This document shows positions 1 through 9,772 of a stretch of DNA of 64,000 nt, piece by piece. The stretch lies in assembly GCF_015354405.1 (NCBI RefSeq), contig NZ_JADKYP010000002.1:310001-374000 (forward strand), written 5' to 3'. Under the pieces are notes generated by a model. The model did no database searches. It was not told the DNA's origin and saw only the letters and a list, made by a program, of their open reading frames with translations. Source of the DNA: Nocardia sp. BSTN01. Its GTDB lineage: Bacteria; Actinomycetota; Actinomycetes; Mycobacteriales; Mycobacteriaceae. Position numbers and translations under genes: made by a program. Position 1 is the first letter of the stretch, and each line of letters begins with the position of its first letter.

Positions 1-1
1 C

Positions 2-1522
2 GCCCCCGCCCATTCGGCGGCCAACGGTGCGCAGGGGCGGCCGTCCAAGCCGGTCAAGGTGGTTTCCGAGGACCGCGGTGAGTTTGTTCTCGATCACGGC
101 GCGGTCGTGGTCGCGGGCATCACCTCCTGCACCAACACCTCCAACCCGTCGGTCATGATCGGTGCGGCGCTGCTGGCCCGCAACGCGGTCGAGAAGGGCC
201 TGTCCAGCAAGCCGTGGGTCAAGACCAACATGGCCCCGGGCTCGCAGGTCGTCTCCGACTACTACGAGAAGGCCGGTCTGTGGCCCTACCTGGAGAAGCT
301 GGGCTTCTACCTGGGCGGTTACGGCTGCACCACCTGCATCGGCAACACCGGCCCGCTGCCGGAGGCGATCTCCAAGGCCGTCAACGACAACGACCTGTCG
401 GTCACCGCCGTGCTGTCCGGTAACCGCAACTTCGAGGGCCGCATCTCCCCCGATGTGAAGATGAACTACCTGGCCTCCCCGCCGCTGGTCATCGCCTACG
501 CCCTGGCCGGCACCATGGACTTCGACTTCGAGACCGACGCGCTGGGTCAGGACACCGAGGGCAACGACGTGTTCCTGCGTGACATCTGGCCCTCGGCCCA
601 GGAGATCGACGACACCATCAAGTCGGCGATCAGCCAGGACATGTTCCGCAAGTCCTACGCCGACGTCTTCAAGGGCGACGAGCGCTGGCGCAACCTCGAC
701 ACCCCGTCCGGTGACACCTTCGCCTGGGACGAGAACTCCACCTACGTCCGCAAGGCGCCGTACTTCGACGGGATGGAACTCGAGCCGGCCCCGGTCGAGG
801 ACATCAAGGGCGCCCGCGTGCTGGCCCTGCTGGGTGATTCGGTCACCACCGACCACATCTCCCCGGCCGGTCCGATCAAGCCGGGCACCCCGGCCGCGCA
901 GTACCTCGACTCGCACGGCGTCGAGCGCAAGGACTACAACTCCCTGGGCTCGCGGCGCGGCAACCACGAGGTGATGATCCGCGGCACGTTCGCCAACATC
1001 CGGCTGCGCAACCAGCTGCTCGAGGACGTCTCGGGTGGTTACACCCGCGACTTCACCCAGGACGGTGGCCCGCAGGCGTTCATCTACGACGCCTCGCAGA
1101 ACTACCAGAAGGCCGGCATCCCGCTGGTCGTGCTGGGCGGTAAGGAGTACGGCTCGGGTTCCTCGCGTGACTGGGCGGCCAAGGGCACCCGTCTGCTGGG
1201 CGTCAAGGCCGTCATCACCGAGTCGTTCGAGCGCATCCACCGGTCGAATCTGATCGGCATGGGCGTGATCCCGCTGCAGTTCCCGGCGGGTGAGTCGGCC
1301 GCGTCGCTGGGCCTGGACGGCACCGAGGTGTTCGACATCGAGGGCATCACCAAGCTCAACGAGGGCGTCACGCCGAAGACCCTGAAGGTCACCGCGACCA
1401 AGGAGAACGGCGAGAAGGTCACCTTCGACGCGGTCGTGCGCATCGACACCCCCGGTGAAGCCGACTACTACCGCAACGGCGGCATCCTGCAGTTCGTGCT
1501 GCGCAACATGATTCGCGGCTGA
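2..1522 (+). CDS. acn: Aconitate hydratase (aconitase A), 3' part
   Basis: C-terminal 506 residues of cytosolic aconitase, which interconverts citrate and isocitrate in the TCA cycle. The frame is already open at base 2, so roughly the first 430 residues of a usual ~930-residue enzyme lie outside the window. All three Cys ligands of the 4Fe-4S cluster are visible: one in TSCTNTS (codon 128-130) and two in YGCTTC (326-328 and 335-337). The swivel domain follows with [23 protein letters not shown] and the substrate-binding [12 protein letters not shown]. It is followed by acnR on the same strand, the arrangement known from Corynebacterium and Mycobacterium. The identification is secure. Confidence 0.97.
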   Translation, partial: APAHSAANGAQGRPSKPVKVVSEDRGEFVLDHGAVVVAGITSCTNTSNPSVMIGAALLARNAVEKGLSSKPWVKTNMAPGSQVVSDYYEKAGLWPYLEKLGFYLGGYGCTTCIGNTGPLPEAISKAVNDNDLSVTAVLSGNRNFEGRISPDVKMNYLASPPLVIAYALAGTMDFDFETDALGQDTEGNDVFLRDIWPSAQEIDDTIKSAISQDMFRKSYADVFKGDERWRNLDTPSGDTFAWDENSTYVRKAPYFDGMELEPAPVEDIKGARVLALLGDSVTTDHISPAGPIKPGTPAAQYLDSHGVERKDYNSLGSRRGNHEVMIRGTFANIRLRNQLLEDVSGGYTRDFTQDGGPQAFIYDASQNYQKAGIPLVVLGGKEYGSGSSRDWAAKGTRLLGVKAVITESFERIHRSNLIGMGVIPLQFPAGESAASLGLDGTEVFDIEGITKLNEGVTPKTLKVTATKENGEKVTFDAVVRIDTPGEADYYRNGGILQFVLRNMIRG

Positions 1523-1526
1523 TATC

Positions 1527-1544
1527 CCGCACCGCGCGGTGCGG
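1527..1544. terminator. 18-bp perfect palindrome just after acn
   Basis: CCGCACCGC followed directly by GCGGTGCGG, starting 5 bases after the acn stop codon. It could form a compact stem, but it has no separate loop and no T-run, so it is at best a weak terminator or mRNA 3' end protector. The function is inferred from position only. Confidence 0.35.
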
Positions 1545-1640
1545 CGTCGTGCCGCGCCCGGCGACCGTCCGGATCGCCGGGCCGGCGCGAACAGCGTTGC
1601 GCCGCCGCAGGATCTACGCGTCCATGCTCGTACTGTGAGA

Positions 1641-1672
1641 ACCCCCGCGCCGGATCGTCCCGGCGCGGGGGT
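1641..1672. terminator. Strong stem-loop between acn and acnR
   Basis: Perfect 13-bp inverted repeat ACCCCCGCGCCGG / CCGGCGCGGGGGT with a 6-base loop (1654-1659), ending 26 bases before the acnR start. GC-rich stems without a T-run are common terminators in actinobacteria. Here it may end the acn transcript or attenuate read-through into acnR. An operator role is also possible, because AcnR-type repressors bind inverted repeats. Confidence 0.6.
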
Positions 1673-1698
1673 CCGTGCATTCCCCGCTGGAGGAGCCC

Positions 1699-2265
1699 AT
1701 GCCCAAGGTCAGTGACGATCACCTCGCCGCCCGGCGCAGCCAGATTCTGGACGGAGCGCGGCGGTGTTTCGCCGAATTCGGGTACGAGGGTGCGACCGTC
1801 CGCCGTCTGGAAGAGGCGATCGGCCTGTCCCGCGGCGCGATCTTCCATCATTTCCGGGACAAGGACGCCCTGTTCCTCGCCCTGGCCCAGGAGGATGCCG
1901 GACGGATGGCCGAGGTCGCGGCCAACGAGGGCATCGTGCAGGTCATGCGGGAGATGCTCGACAATCCCGCGCAGTACAACTGGCTGGGAACCCGCCTCGA
2001 GATCGCCCGGCGCCTGCGCACCGATCCTGAATTCGCCGCCGGCTGGACCCAGCGTTCGGCCGAGCTCACCGCGGCCACCCTGGCCCGGCTGGAACGCCGC
2101 AAGGCGGCGGGCGCGCTGCGCGACGACGTGCCCACCGACGTGCTGCTCGGCTATCTCGATCTCGTGCTCGACGGGCTCATCGCCCGCATCGCGTCCGGCC
2201 ACGTCAACGAAAACCTCACGGCAGTACTCGATCTCGTGGAGGCGTCGGTCCGCCGCCGCGACTGA
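1699..2265 (+). CDS. acnR: TetR-family repressor of aconitase (AcnR)
   Basis: A 188-residue TetR regulator. The helix-turn-helix covers about residues 10-55 and contains ILDGARRCFAEFGY and the recognition helix SRGAIFHHFRDKDALF. The N-terminus MPKVSDDHLAARR and the DNA-binding domain closely match my recollection of the AcnR/Rv1474c group, whose Corynebacterium member represses acn. The start at 1699 is preferred because GGAGGA lies 5-10 bases upstream; an earlier GTG would add eight unrelated residues. It lies directly downstream of acn on the same strand, supporting a feedback role on aconitase. Whether it is transcribed from acn or from its own promoter is unclear, because a strong stem-loop separates them. 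Confidence 0.93.
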   Translation: MPKVSDDHLAARRSQILDGARRCFAEFGYEGATVRRLEEAIGLSRGAIFHHFRDKDALFLALAQEDAGRMAEVAANEGIVQVMREMLDNPAQYNWLGTRLEIARRLRTDPEFAAGWTQRSAELTAATLARLERRKAAGALRDDVPTDVLLGYLDLVLDGLIARIASGHVNENLTAVLDLVEASVRRRD

Positions 2266-2312
2266 ACCAACCACCGTATCCGCCCGTACCCCCGCGGTGT
2301 TCGTCGTACCAT

Positions 2313-4463
2313 GTGCTGATGATCATGGGGCGGGGACGACGAGACGGACATATCGGTGCCAGGCGCACCCCACTACATGCCGCGGTCGTGCTGTCGATCG
2401 CCGTGCTGATCGCGGCGTGCGGCAGTGCCGCCGCACCACAGGATCCCTATCTCTGGCTCGAGGAGCTCGACAGCCCCCGCGTGCAGGCGTGGGTCGGCGA
2501 TCAGAACCGGCGGACCCTCGATGTGCTCGAACACGATTCGCGCTACGCCGGCAATCTCGCGCAGGCGACGGCGCTGGCGAAGACGTCCGACCGGATCCCG
2601 ATGCCGCGCTTCGAGGACGGCACCGTCGAGAACTTCTGGCAGGACGATGACCACAAACGCGGCATCTGGCGCGAAACGACGGCCGCCGATTACGAAGCGC
2701 CGCAACCGAACTGGACCACCCTGCTCGACCTCGACGAGCTGTCGCGAGCCGAGGGGAAGAACTGGGTCTGGCGCGGCGCCGACTGCGATCCGGTCACGCA
2801 TCGCCGGTGCCTGATCAGTCTGTCCGATGGCGGCGAGGACGCCGTCTCGGTCCGCGAATTCGACCGCAGCACACGGCAGTTCGTGCCGGACGGATTCACG
2901 GTGCCGCGCGGCAAGGTGGACCTCACGTTCAGTGACGAGAACACGGTGCTCATCGCGCGGGAGTGGCACCCGGGTGAGATGACGGTCTCCGGCTACCCGT
3001 ATGTCGTCCGGCAGTGGCGCCGGGGCCAACCTCTCGACGCGGCAACCGAACTCGCGCGTGGCGACCGGACCGATCAGCTGTCGACCGCGCCGGTCGTGCT
3101 GGACAACGGCGCCGGGCGGCGGCTCGATCTCGTCGTGCGCGGCCGGACCTTCTTCGAACACGATGTCGACCTGCTCACCGCGACCGGCAGGGTACGGACC
3201 GCGCTCCCGGCGAAGTCGGACTTCGCCGGTCTGGTCGGCAACCACCTGCTGGTGTCGCTGCAGCAGGACTGGGTTCTCGGCGCGACGACTTTTCCGGCAG
3301 GCGCGCTGGTATCGGTGGACGCCGATCGACTGAGCACCGATCCGGACCATCCGCAGGTGACGCCGGTTTATCTCCCCGGCCCGGCGGAGAGTCTGAGCGG
3401 CGTGCAGGCCACGCGTGAGCACGTCGTGGTCACGTCACTGAACGACGTGCGCGGTCGCGCCACCGTCTACACACCGCGTCCGGACGGGACCTGGTCGCCG
3501 ACGCCGGTGCCGTTGCCGGACAACGCGACCGTCGACACCGTCACCGCCGATCCGGCGGGCGAGCACGCCTATCTCTCGGTGACCTCGTTCCTCGTTCCGA
3601 CCACGCTGTGGAGCGTGGACACCGCCGCCGGCACGGCCCGGCAGGTGAAAAGCACACCGCCGCAGTTCGATTCGTCCCGCTATGTGGTCGAGCAGCAGAA
3701 GGCGACCTCGGCCGACGGCACCCCGGTGCCGTATTTCGTGGTGCACGCCGCCGATATGGCGGTCGACGGCTCGAACCCCACCCTGATGAACGCCTACGGC
3801 GGCTTCGGGATATCGCAGACTCCCTCCTATCAGGCGACGCTCGGCCGGCTCTGGCTCGAGCACGGCGGCGTCTTCGTCCTGGCGAACATTCGCGGCGGCG
3901 GCGAATTCGGTCCCGCCTGGCACGAGGCCGCGCGCACCACCCGGCGGCAGCGGGCGTTCGACGATTTCGCCGCGGTCGGCAAGGATCTGGTGGCCCGGGG
4001 CGTGACCAGCCCACGGCGGCTCGGCATCCAGGGCGGTTCCAACGGCGGTCTGCTCATGGGGGTCGAATTCGTCCAGCATCCGGAGATGTGGAACGCGGTC
4101 GACATCCAGGTGCCATTGCTGGACATGATGCGCTACGAGAAGATCGCCGCGGGCGCCTCCTGGGTGGACGAGTACGGCAGCGTCGACGATCCCGCTCAGC
4201 GGGCGTTTCTCCAATCCATCTCGCCGTACGGGCAATTGCGACGCGGTGCGCGCTATCCGGAGCCGTTCGTCTGGACCACGACCAAGGACGACCGGGTGGG
4301 CCCGCAGCACGCCCGCAAGTTCGCCGCGCGGCTGGCCGAGTTCGGCGATCCGTATCTGTTCTACGAGGCGGGCGAGGGCGGTCACGGCGCCGGCGCCGAC
4401 CGGGAGGAACAGGCTCACACCAGCGCGCTCGAGTACACGTATCTGATGCGGCGACTGATGTAG
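2313..4463 (+). CDS. Prolyl oligopeptidase family (S9A) lipoprotein
   Basis: A serine peptidase of the prolyl oligopeptidase clan, 716 residues, cutting short peptides after proline or similar residues. The N-terminus is a lipoprotein signal: basic residues, a hydrophobic stretch and the lipobox L-I-A-A-C, so the mature enzyme should sit on the outer face of the membrane. It continues with PYLWLEE and the beta-propeller region. The alpha/beta-hydrolase domain then carries the triad: Ser in GGSNGG (about residue 575), Asp in TKDDRV (about 658) and His in GGHGA (about 690). The start is uncertain: GTG 2313, ATG 2319 and ATG 2325 all keep the signal and none has a clear ribosome site. It precedes the thioesterase and the ATP-grasp locus on the same strand. 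Confidence 0.9.
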   Translation: MLMIMGRGRRDGHIGARRTPLHAAVVLSIAVLIAACGSAAAPQDPYLWLEELDSPRVQAWVGDQNRRTLDVLEHDSRYAGNLAQATALAKTSDRIPMPRFEDGTVENFWQDDDHKRGIWRETTAADYEAPQPNWTTLLDLDELSRAEGKNWVWRGADCDPVTHRRCLISLSDGGEDAVSVREFDRSTRQFVPDGFTVPRGKVDLTFSDENTVLIAREWHPGEMTVSGYPYVVRQWRRGQPLDAATELARGDRTDQLSTAPVVLDNGAGRRLDLVVRGRTFFEHDVDLLTATGRVRTALPAKSDFAGLVGNHLLVSLQQDWVLGATTFPAGALVSVDADRLSTDPDHPQVTPVYLPGPAESLSGVQATREHVVVTSLNDVRGRATVYTPRPDGTWSPTPVPLPDNATVDTVTADPAGEHAYLSVTSFLVPTTLWSVDTAAGTARQVKSTPPQFDSSRYVVEQQKATSADGTPVPYFVVHAADMAVDGSNPTLMNAYGGFGISQTPSYQATLGRLWLEHGGVFVLANIRGGGEFGPAWHEAARTTRRQRAFDDFAAVGKDLVARGVTSPRRLGIQGGSNGGLLMGVEFVQHPEMWNAVDIQVPLLDMMRYEKIAAGASWVDEYGSVDDPAQRAFLQSISPYGQLRRGARYPEPFVWTTTKDDRVGPQHARKFAARLAEFGDPYLFYEAGEGGHGAGADREEQAHTSALEYTYLMRRLM

Positions 4464-4535
4464 CCGCCGCGATGCGGTGACCGATCCCACGCCCGATCCG
4501 GAAATACCCGGAACAGGGTGGCGGTTCGCCCGGGT

Positions 4536-4952
4536 ATGACCTTTTCTGTGCCCGTCACCGTCCGCGGATACGAACTCGACGTCAACGGCCATCTCAACCA
4601 GGCCGTGTACCACCAGTACGCCGAGCACGCCCGCTGGGAGGTGCTGCGCGCGGCCGGTCTGGTTCCGGACAAGATGCGGCTGTCCGGACTCGGCCCGGTG
4701 GTCCTGGAATCGACCGTCAAGTATCGGCGGGAACTGCATCTGGGCGACGAGATCACCGTGACCTGCGAATGCCGCTGGGGCGAGGGCAAGGCGTTCTGGA
4801 TGGACCAGCAGATCCGCAAGCTCGACGGCACCGTCTCCGCGGAGTTCTCCGTCGTGCTCGGTCTGATGGATCTCGACACGCGCAAACTCGTGTCGAACCC
4901 GGGTCGGCGGTTCCTGGAACTCGCCGAATCCCCCGGTGTGCTCGGTCTGTGA
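4536..4952 (+). CDS. Acyl-CoA thioesterase, hotdog (4HBT) family
   Basis: A 138-residue single hotdog-fold thioesterase, expected to hydrolyse acyl-CoA or aryl-CoA to the free acid in the cytosol. The signature region YELDVNGHLNQAVYHQY (about residues 10-26) contains the D-x-N-G-H-x-N pattern typical of 4-hydroxybenzoyl-CoA and YbgC-type thioesterases, with the usual long helix after it (HARWEVLRAAG). The ATG at 4536 gives a normal family start; an in-frame GTG at 4518 would add six residues. No strong ribosome site is seen for either. It sits between the peptidase and the graspetide-like pair, and nothing in the sequence ties it to either. Confidence 0.88.
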   Translation: MTFSVPVTVRGYELDVNGHLNQAVYHQYAEHARWEVLRAAGLVPDKMRLSGLGPVVLESTVKYRRELHLGDEITVTCECRWGEGKAFWMDQQIRKLDGTVSAEFSVVLGLMDLDTRKLVSNPGRRFLELAESPGVLGL

Positions 4953-5127
4953 GGCGTTGACAGCTCAACCGAATCGCTTTCGGCGATAGCGCTTTCCACG
5001 CCGGTGCCCCGGCACCGGGTTTGCACCGGAATTCTTTCGTTGCGAACCGGCCGGGCACCGTGGCGGGCTATGATCCAGTTCACGCTCGACTTCCGGGGCA
5101 AATCGCGAGCAGATCGGAGTCCAGCCC

Positions 5128-5601
5128 ATGAACGATGCCGGCCGCCAGGTACCCGGACACACCCGGCCGCGCCCGAAACCCCGCCACCCGGCGCCACCGC
5201 TGTCCGGCCGCCTGGTCGCCGAATCTCGCGACACCATCAGCGTCCGGGTCGCCGAGGGCATCTGGACCCTCGATCGCGACGACGTCCTCCAGCTGCGCGA
5301 CGAATCGCCGGATTCCGGCACCGGCGCCGCCGAACGCGCGGTCCTGGTCTGGATACGGCCCGGTGCCACAGCCGATTTCACGCAGCGTCGCCGCATTCAG
5401 CTCACCGAACGCCCGCTGACGCTGCCGCCCCGGCCCAGCCCTGCCGTCGGTGACGAGTTGCTGGCCCGCCTGACCGACCAGTGGGCCCGGAAGCTCGACC
5501 TCGCGCCCGCCCCGGGGGCCGCCGGCGCCACGGTGAGCTACAGCCAGACTCGCAGCGGCGGGGGCAGCGACGACGGCACCGCCTGCGACAGCCTGGACTG
5601 A
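5128..5601 (+). CDS. Candidate graspetide-type precursor, Ser/Thr/Asp-rich tail
   Basis: A 157-residue protein that I do not recognise from its own sequence. It begins with a Pro/Arg-rich stretch (residues 1-27), then a compact region (about 28-105: GRLVAESRD, GIWTLDRDDV, AVLVWIRPGA), then a helix-like segment, GDELLARLTDQWARKL. It ends in a flexible tail of about 25 residues carrying 3 Thr, 5 Ser, 4 Asp, Gly repeats and one Cys (TVSYSQTRSGGGSDDG, then TACDSLD). Such a tail is what an ATP-grasp ester/amide-forming ligase would need: hydroxyl donors and carboxylate acceptors. A good ribosome site (GGAG at 5116-5119) precedes the ATG, and the ATP-grasp gene starts 11 bases after its stop. The precursor role is inferred from tail composition and neighbour; a non-peptide partner role is possible. 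Confidence 0.7.
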   Translation: MNDAGRQVPGHTRPRPKPRHPAPPLSGRLVAESRDTISVRVAEGIWTLDRDDVLQLRDESPDSGTGAAERAVLVWIRPGATADFTQRRRIQLTERPLTLPPRPSPAVGDELLARLTDQWARKLDLAPAPGAAGATVSYSQTRSGGGSDDGTACDSLD

Positions 5602-5612
5602 GGAGCCGGTCG

Positions 5613-6572
5613 ATGAGTGCCCGGTCGCCGGGTGCCGTGCTGATCGTCGCCGAGAGCGGCGATCTGCACGCCGACGCGATGGCCTCGATGTTGCGGAATA
5701 TGTACGGACTCAATCCGATTCGTCTGGATATGCGCGATTTTCCGCGCGAATGCGGCAGTTTCCGGCTCGACCGCGCCGGCGCCGCCCGCTCGATGTCGCA
5801 TATCGCCGGTCTCGACGACGTGACCGCCGTCTGGTGGCGTCGTCCCCGGCCGTGCCGGGTGCCCGGCGGTTTCCTCGACGGCGACGACGATTTCCGGCAG
5901 GCCGAATGCGACGGGTTCCTGCAGGGCCTGCTGTGGTCGATACCGGCGGTCTGGGTCAACGATCCCGGCGCCGACCGCACCGCCACCCGCAAAATCGTGC
6001 AGCTCGACACCGCCCGGCGCAGTGGTTTCGCGATCCCGGAAACGTTGATCACCAATGATCCCGACGAGGCTCGCAGTTTCGTCGATTCCCGCGGCGGATC
6101 GGTCATCTACAAGCGGACGGGTACCGGCCGCGCGGAATTCTCCGAAACGCGCATCGTGAGCCGCGAGGATCTCGGCCGATTCGACACCATCCGCTCGGCG
6201 CCGACCACCTTCCAGGACTACGTCGAAGCCGAATGCGATCTGCGGGTGGTGTGGATCGACGGCGTCGAGTGGGCGGTGCGGATCGACTCGCAATCCGGTG
6301 CGGGATGGGTGGATTCGCGCCTCGACACCTCGGTGGCCTTCACTCGCGAGCGGCTGCCCGCGTCGGTGAGCAAGTCGCTGACCACGCTGATGGGCGCGCT
6401 CGGACTGGTGTTCGGCGTGCTCGACATCAGGCTCGGGCTCGACGGCGAGTACTACTTCCTCGAGGTGAACCCGCAGGGGCAGTTCGCCTACCTGGAGATC
6501 AAGACCGGGCTGCCGATCTTCGCCAGTCTCGCCCAGTTCCTCGTCCATGGTGAGGCGATGGTGTCGGGCTGA
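5613..6572 (+). CDS. ATP-grasp peptide ligase, MvdD/graspetide-maturase-like
   Basis: A 319-residue ATP-grasp enzyme. The N-terminal domain (1-105) has VLIVAESGDLHADAM and the W-W-R-R-P motif (TAVWWRRPRPCRVP) seen in the pre-ATP-grasp domain of microviridin/graspetide ligases. The ATP-grasp domain follows with lysine motif VIYKRTGTG, the segment QDYVEAECDLRVVWIDG and the metal-binding GVLDIRLGLDGEYYFLEVNP, then GQFAYLE. Family members form omega-ester or omega-amide crosslinks between Ser/Thr/Lys and Asp/Glu side chains of a precursor. GAGGAG overlaps the stop of the upstream gene, so the two are probably translated together. Membership in the graspetide-ligase clade is a strong family call; the substrate is an inference. 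Confidence 0.88.
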   Translation: MSARSPGAVLIVAESGDLHADAMASMLRNMYGLNPIRLDMRDFPRECGSFRLDRAGAARSMSHIAGLDDVTAVWWRRPRPCRVPGGFLDGDDDFRQAECDGFLQGLLWSIPAVWVNDPGADRTATRKIVQLDTARRSGFAIPETLITNDPDEARSFVDSRGGSVIYKRTGTGRAEFSETRIVSREDLGRFDTIRSAPTTFQDYVEAECDLRVVWIDGVEWAVRIDSQSGAGWVDSRLDTSVAFTRERLPASVSKSLTTLMGALGLVFGVLDIRLGLDGEYYFLEVNPQGQFAYLEIKTGLPIFASLAQFLVHGEAMVSG

Positions 6573-6578
6573 CCGCCG

Positions 6579-7082
6579 TCACGGCCGGTCGAGGTCGGCC
6601 AGCAGGATGCGAGCGATCCGGTCCAGTTCGCCGCGGTCGCGCGCCGACAAGCCGGACAGCAGGCGCGTCTCGTTGGCGGTGTGTGCCGTGACGACCTCGT
6701 CGACGCGGGCGCGACCGGCCTCGGTCAGGGCGACCCGGACCGCGCGGCGGTCGGCGCGATCGGCGATGCGTCGAACCAGTCCGGCCGATTCCAGGCGGTC
6801 CAGGCGGCCGGTCATGCCGGCGCGCGACAACATCAGCGTGTCGGCCAGGACCGACGGGGTCAGTTCGAACGGTTCACCCGAACGTCGCAGTGCCGCAAGC
6901 ACATCGAACTCGCCGCGCTGCAGCCCGTGCGCGGTGAACACCGCGTCGATCTCGCGCTCGGCGAGGACGTAGAGACGCCCGAGGCGGCCGAGCACCGCCA
7001 TCGCCGTGAGGTCCAGGTCGGGCCGTTCCCGCTCCCACTGCGCCACGATCGCATCCACCGCATCGGTCTGTCGTCCAGCCAT
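6579..7082 (-). CDS. MarR-family transcriptional regulator
   Basis: A 167-residue MarR-type winged-helix regulator, usually a dimeric repressor released by a small aromatic or oxidising ligand. The family core is clear: VFTAHGLQRGEFDVLAALR, then LTPSVLADTLMLSRAGMTGRLDRLESAGLVRR as recognition helix, and the wing DRRAVRVALTEAGRA. The ATG at 7082 is chosen; a GTG two codons upstream is possible. It is transcribed away from the cupin gene at 7153, and repeated half-sites in the gap between them are likely its operator, so it probably controls itself and the cupin. Confidence 0.92.
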   Translation of the reverse strand: MAGRQTDAVDAIVAQWERERPDLDLTAMAVLGRLGRLYVLAEREIDAVFTAHGLQRGEFDVLAALRRSGEPFELTPSVLADTLMLSRAGMTGRLDRLESAGLVRRIADRADRRAVRVALTEAGRARVDEVVTAHTANETRLLSGLSARDRGELDRIARILLADLDRP

Positions 7083-7105
7083 GGACACATACTATTCGAC
7101 GGGAT

Positions 7106-7140
7106 ATAGTTCGGTAGCGAACTATCCGATAGCGAACTAT
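7106..7140. promoter_or_regulatory. MarR-type operator in divergent promoter
   Basis: ATAGTTCG (7106-7113) and CGAACTAT (7118-7125) form a perfect inverted repeat around GTAG. A third half-site CGAACTAT lies at 7133-7140, so TAGCGAACTAT occurs twice as a direct repeat 15 bases apart. The AT-rich arms stand out from the GC-rich surroundings. TATAGT at 7105-7110 would make a good -10 element for the cupin gene and is buried in the operator, which fits repression. The regulator assignment is inferred from position. Confidence 0.75.
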
Positions 7141-7152
7141 TTGGGAGATCCG

Positions 7153-7653
7153 ATGACCACCGAACCCCGTATTCCCGCCGCCGTCGTCCAGCCCGCCGAG
7201 GCCGAGGTGCGCACGACCGACGCGGTGACCATGCGCCTGCTGCTGGATTCCGACCGCACCGGCGGCAGCGTCAGCACGCTCGAGGTCACGATGGCGCCCG
7301 GCGCCGACGGCGCGACTCCGCACTACCACACGCTGTCCGACGAGCTGTTCTACGTCGCCGAGGGCGAATTGCAGGTGCTCGCGGGCGAGGAGATCACGAC
7401 GGTCGCCGCAGGCGGCGCGATCACGGTGCCGCGGTTCATGCCGCACGCCTTCGGCGCCGCACCGGGTTCACCGGCGCGGATCCTCATCGCCCTGACCCCC
7501 GCCGTGCAGCGCTTCGGCTACTTCCGACTGCTCGAGCGGGTGGCCGCCGGCGAGGCCACCCTCGCCGAACTCGCCGCCACCCAGGACGAGTACGACAACC
7601 ATTTCGTGGACGCGCCGAACTGGTGGGCCGAACGCAACGCCCACCGTGCGTGA
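7153..7653 (+). CDS. Cupin-domain protein
   Basis: A 166-residue single-cupin protein, probably a metal-binding beta-barrel oxygenase, isomerase or sensor of a small organic compound. Cupin motif 1 is visible as G-x5-PHYHTLSDELFYVAEGE, giving two His and the Glu of the metal site; motif 2 has VPRFMPHAF with the last His. The C-terminal third (residues 120-166) is an extra region, rich in Glu and Trp near the end. Start ATG 7153 has GGGAG 6-10 bases upstream. It is divergent from a MarR gene with a shared operator, so expression is probably induced by the MarR ligand. The substrate cannot be read from the sequence. Confidence 0.88.
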   Translation: MTTEPRIPAAVVQPAEAEVRTTDAVTMRLLLDSDRTGGSVSTLEVTMAPGADGATPHYHTLSDELFYVAEGELQVLAGEEITTVAAGGAITVPRFMPHAFGAAPGSPARILIALTPAVQRFGYFRLLERVAAGEATLAELAATQDEYDNHFVDAPNWWAERNAHRA

Positions 7654-7667
7654 AGCGAGTGGGCGGG

Positions 7668-7910
7668 TCAGGGCTTGCTGACCGCTTTGCGCCGGTTGGC
7701 ACCACCCCGGCTGCGGAGTTGCACATGCGACTCCACGAGCACGTTGTGAATGAATCCGTACGAGCGGCCGGTCTCCCGCGCCAGCGAACGAATGCTGGCG
7801 CCCGCCTCGTATTGCTTCTTCAGCTGGGTTTGCAGCCGGTCGCGCGACTTGCCCGTGACGCGCGTGCCCTTACCCAACATCGACTTCCCCTGTGCGGGCC
7901 TGTCACTCAT
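7668..7910 (-). CDS. Small HTH protein (Rv1473A-like)
   Basis: An 80-residue basic protein with one predicted helix-turn-helix: QLKKQYEAGASIRSLARETGRSYGFIHNVL, a compact DNA-binding unit that fills most of the protein. It resembles the short regulator Rv1473A that lies next to the ABC-F gene Rv1473 in mycobacteria, and the same ABC-F gene lies just upstream here on the same strand. The start at 7910 gives MSDRPAQGKS before the conserved MLGKGTRVTGKSRD; the ATG of that Met (7880) is an equally good start. The target is unknown. Confidence 0.85.
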   Translation of the reverse strand: MSDRPAQGKSMLGKGTRVTGKSRDRLQTQLKKQYEAGASIRSLARETGRSYGFIHNVLVESHVQLRSRGGANRRKAVSKP

Positions 7911-8050
7911 GGCTTCCTCCGGTCGCCGTGCAGCCTCATTCCAGGCTAGACACTCGACTCGCAGTGATCAACGCCTCACTGTGATGAAACTCACCGATTG
8001 CGAGGATCTTTCGGCGTGTCTCGGCGCGTCGCGGGAAGCATTCGCCACGC

Positions 8051-9682
<1,632 letters not shown>

Positions 9683-9772
9683 AACAGTCTCCTAGCACGG
9701 TAAGGGGGCAAACGGTTCGATTGTGCATCCCTGGGACACACCAGAACCACCCATTTTACCGGCTCTCGACGG

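Noticed and set aside
5060-5080. TATGAT at 5069-5074 as promoter of the graspetide-like pair
   Set aside because: No matching -35 element at 16-19 bases; TTGACA at 4957-4962 is not paired with a good -10 either. A promoter probably exists in this gap but cannot be placed.
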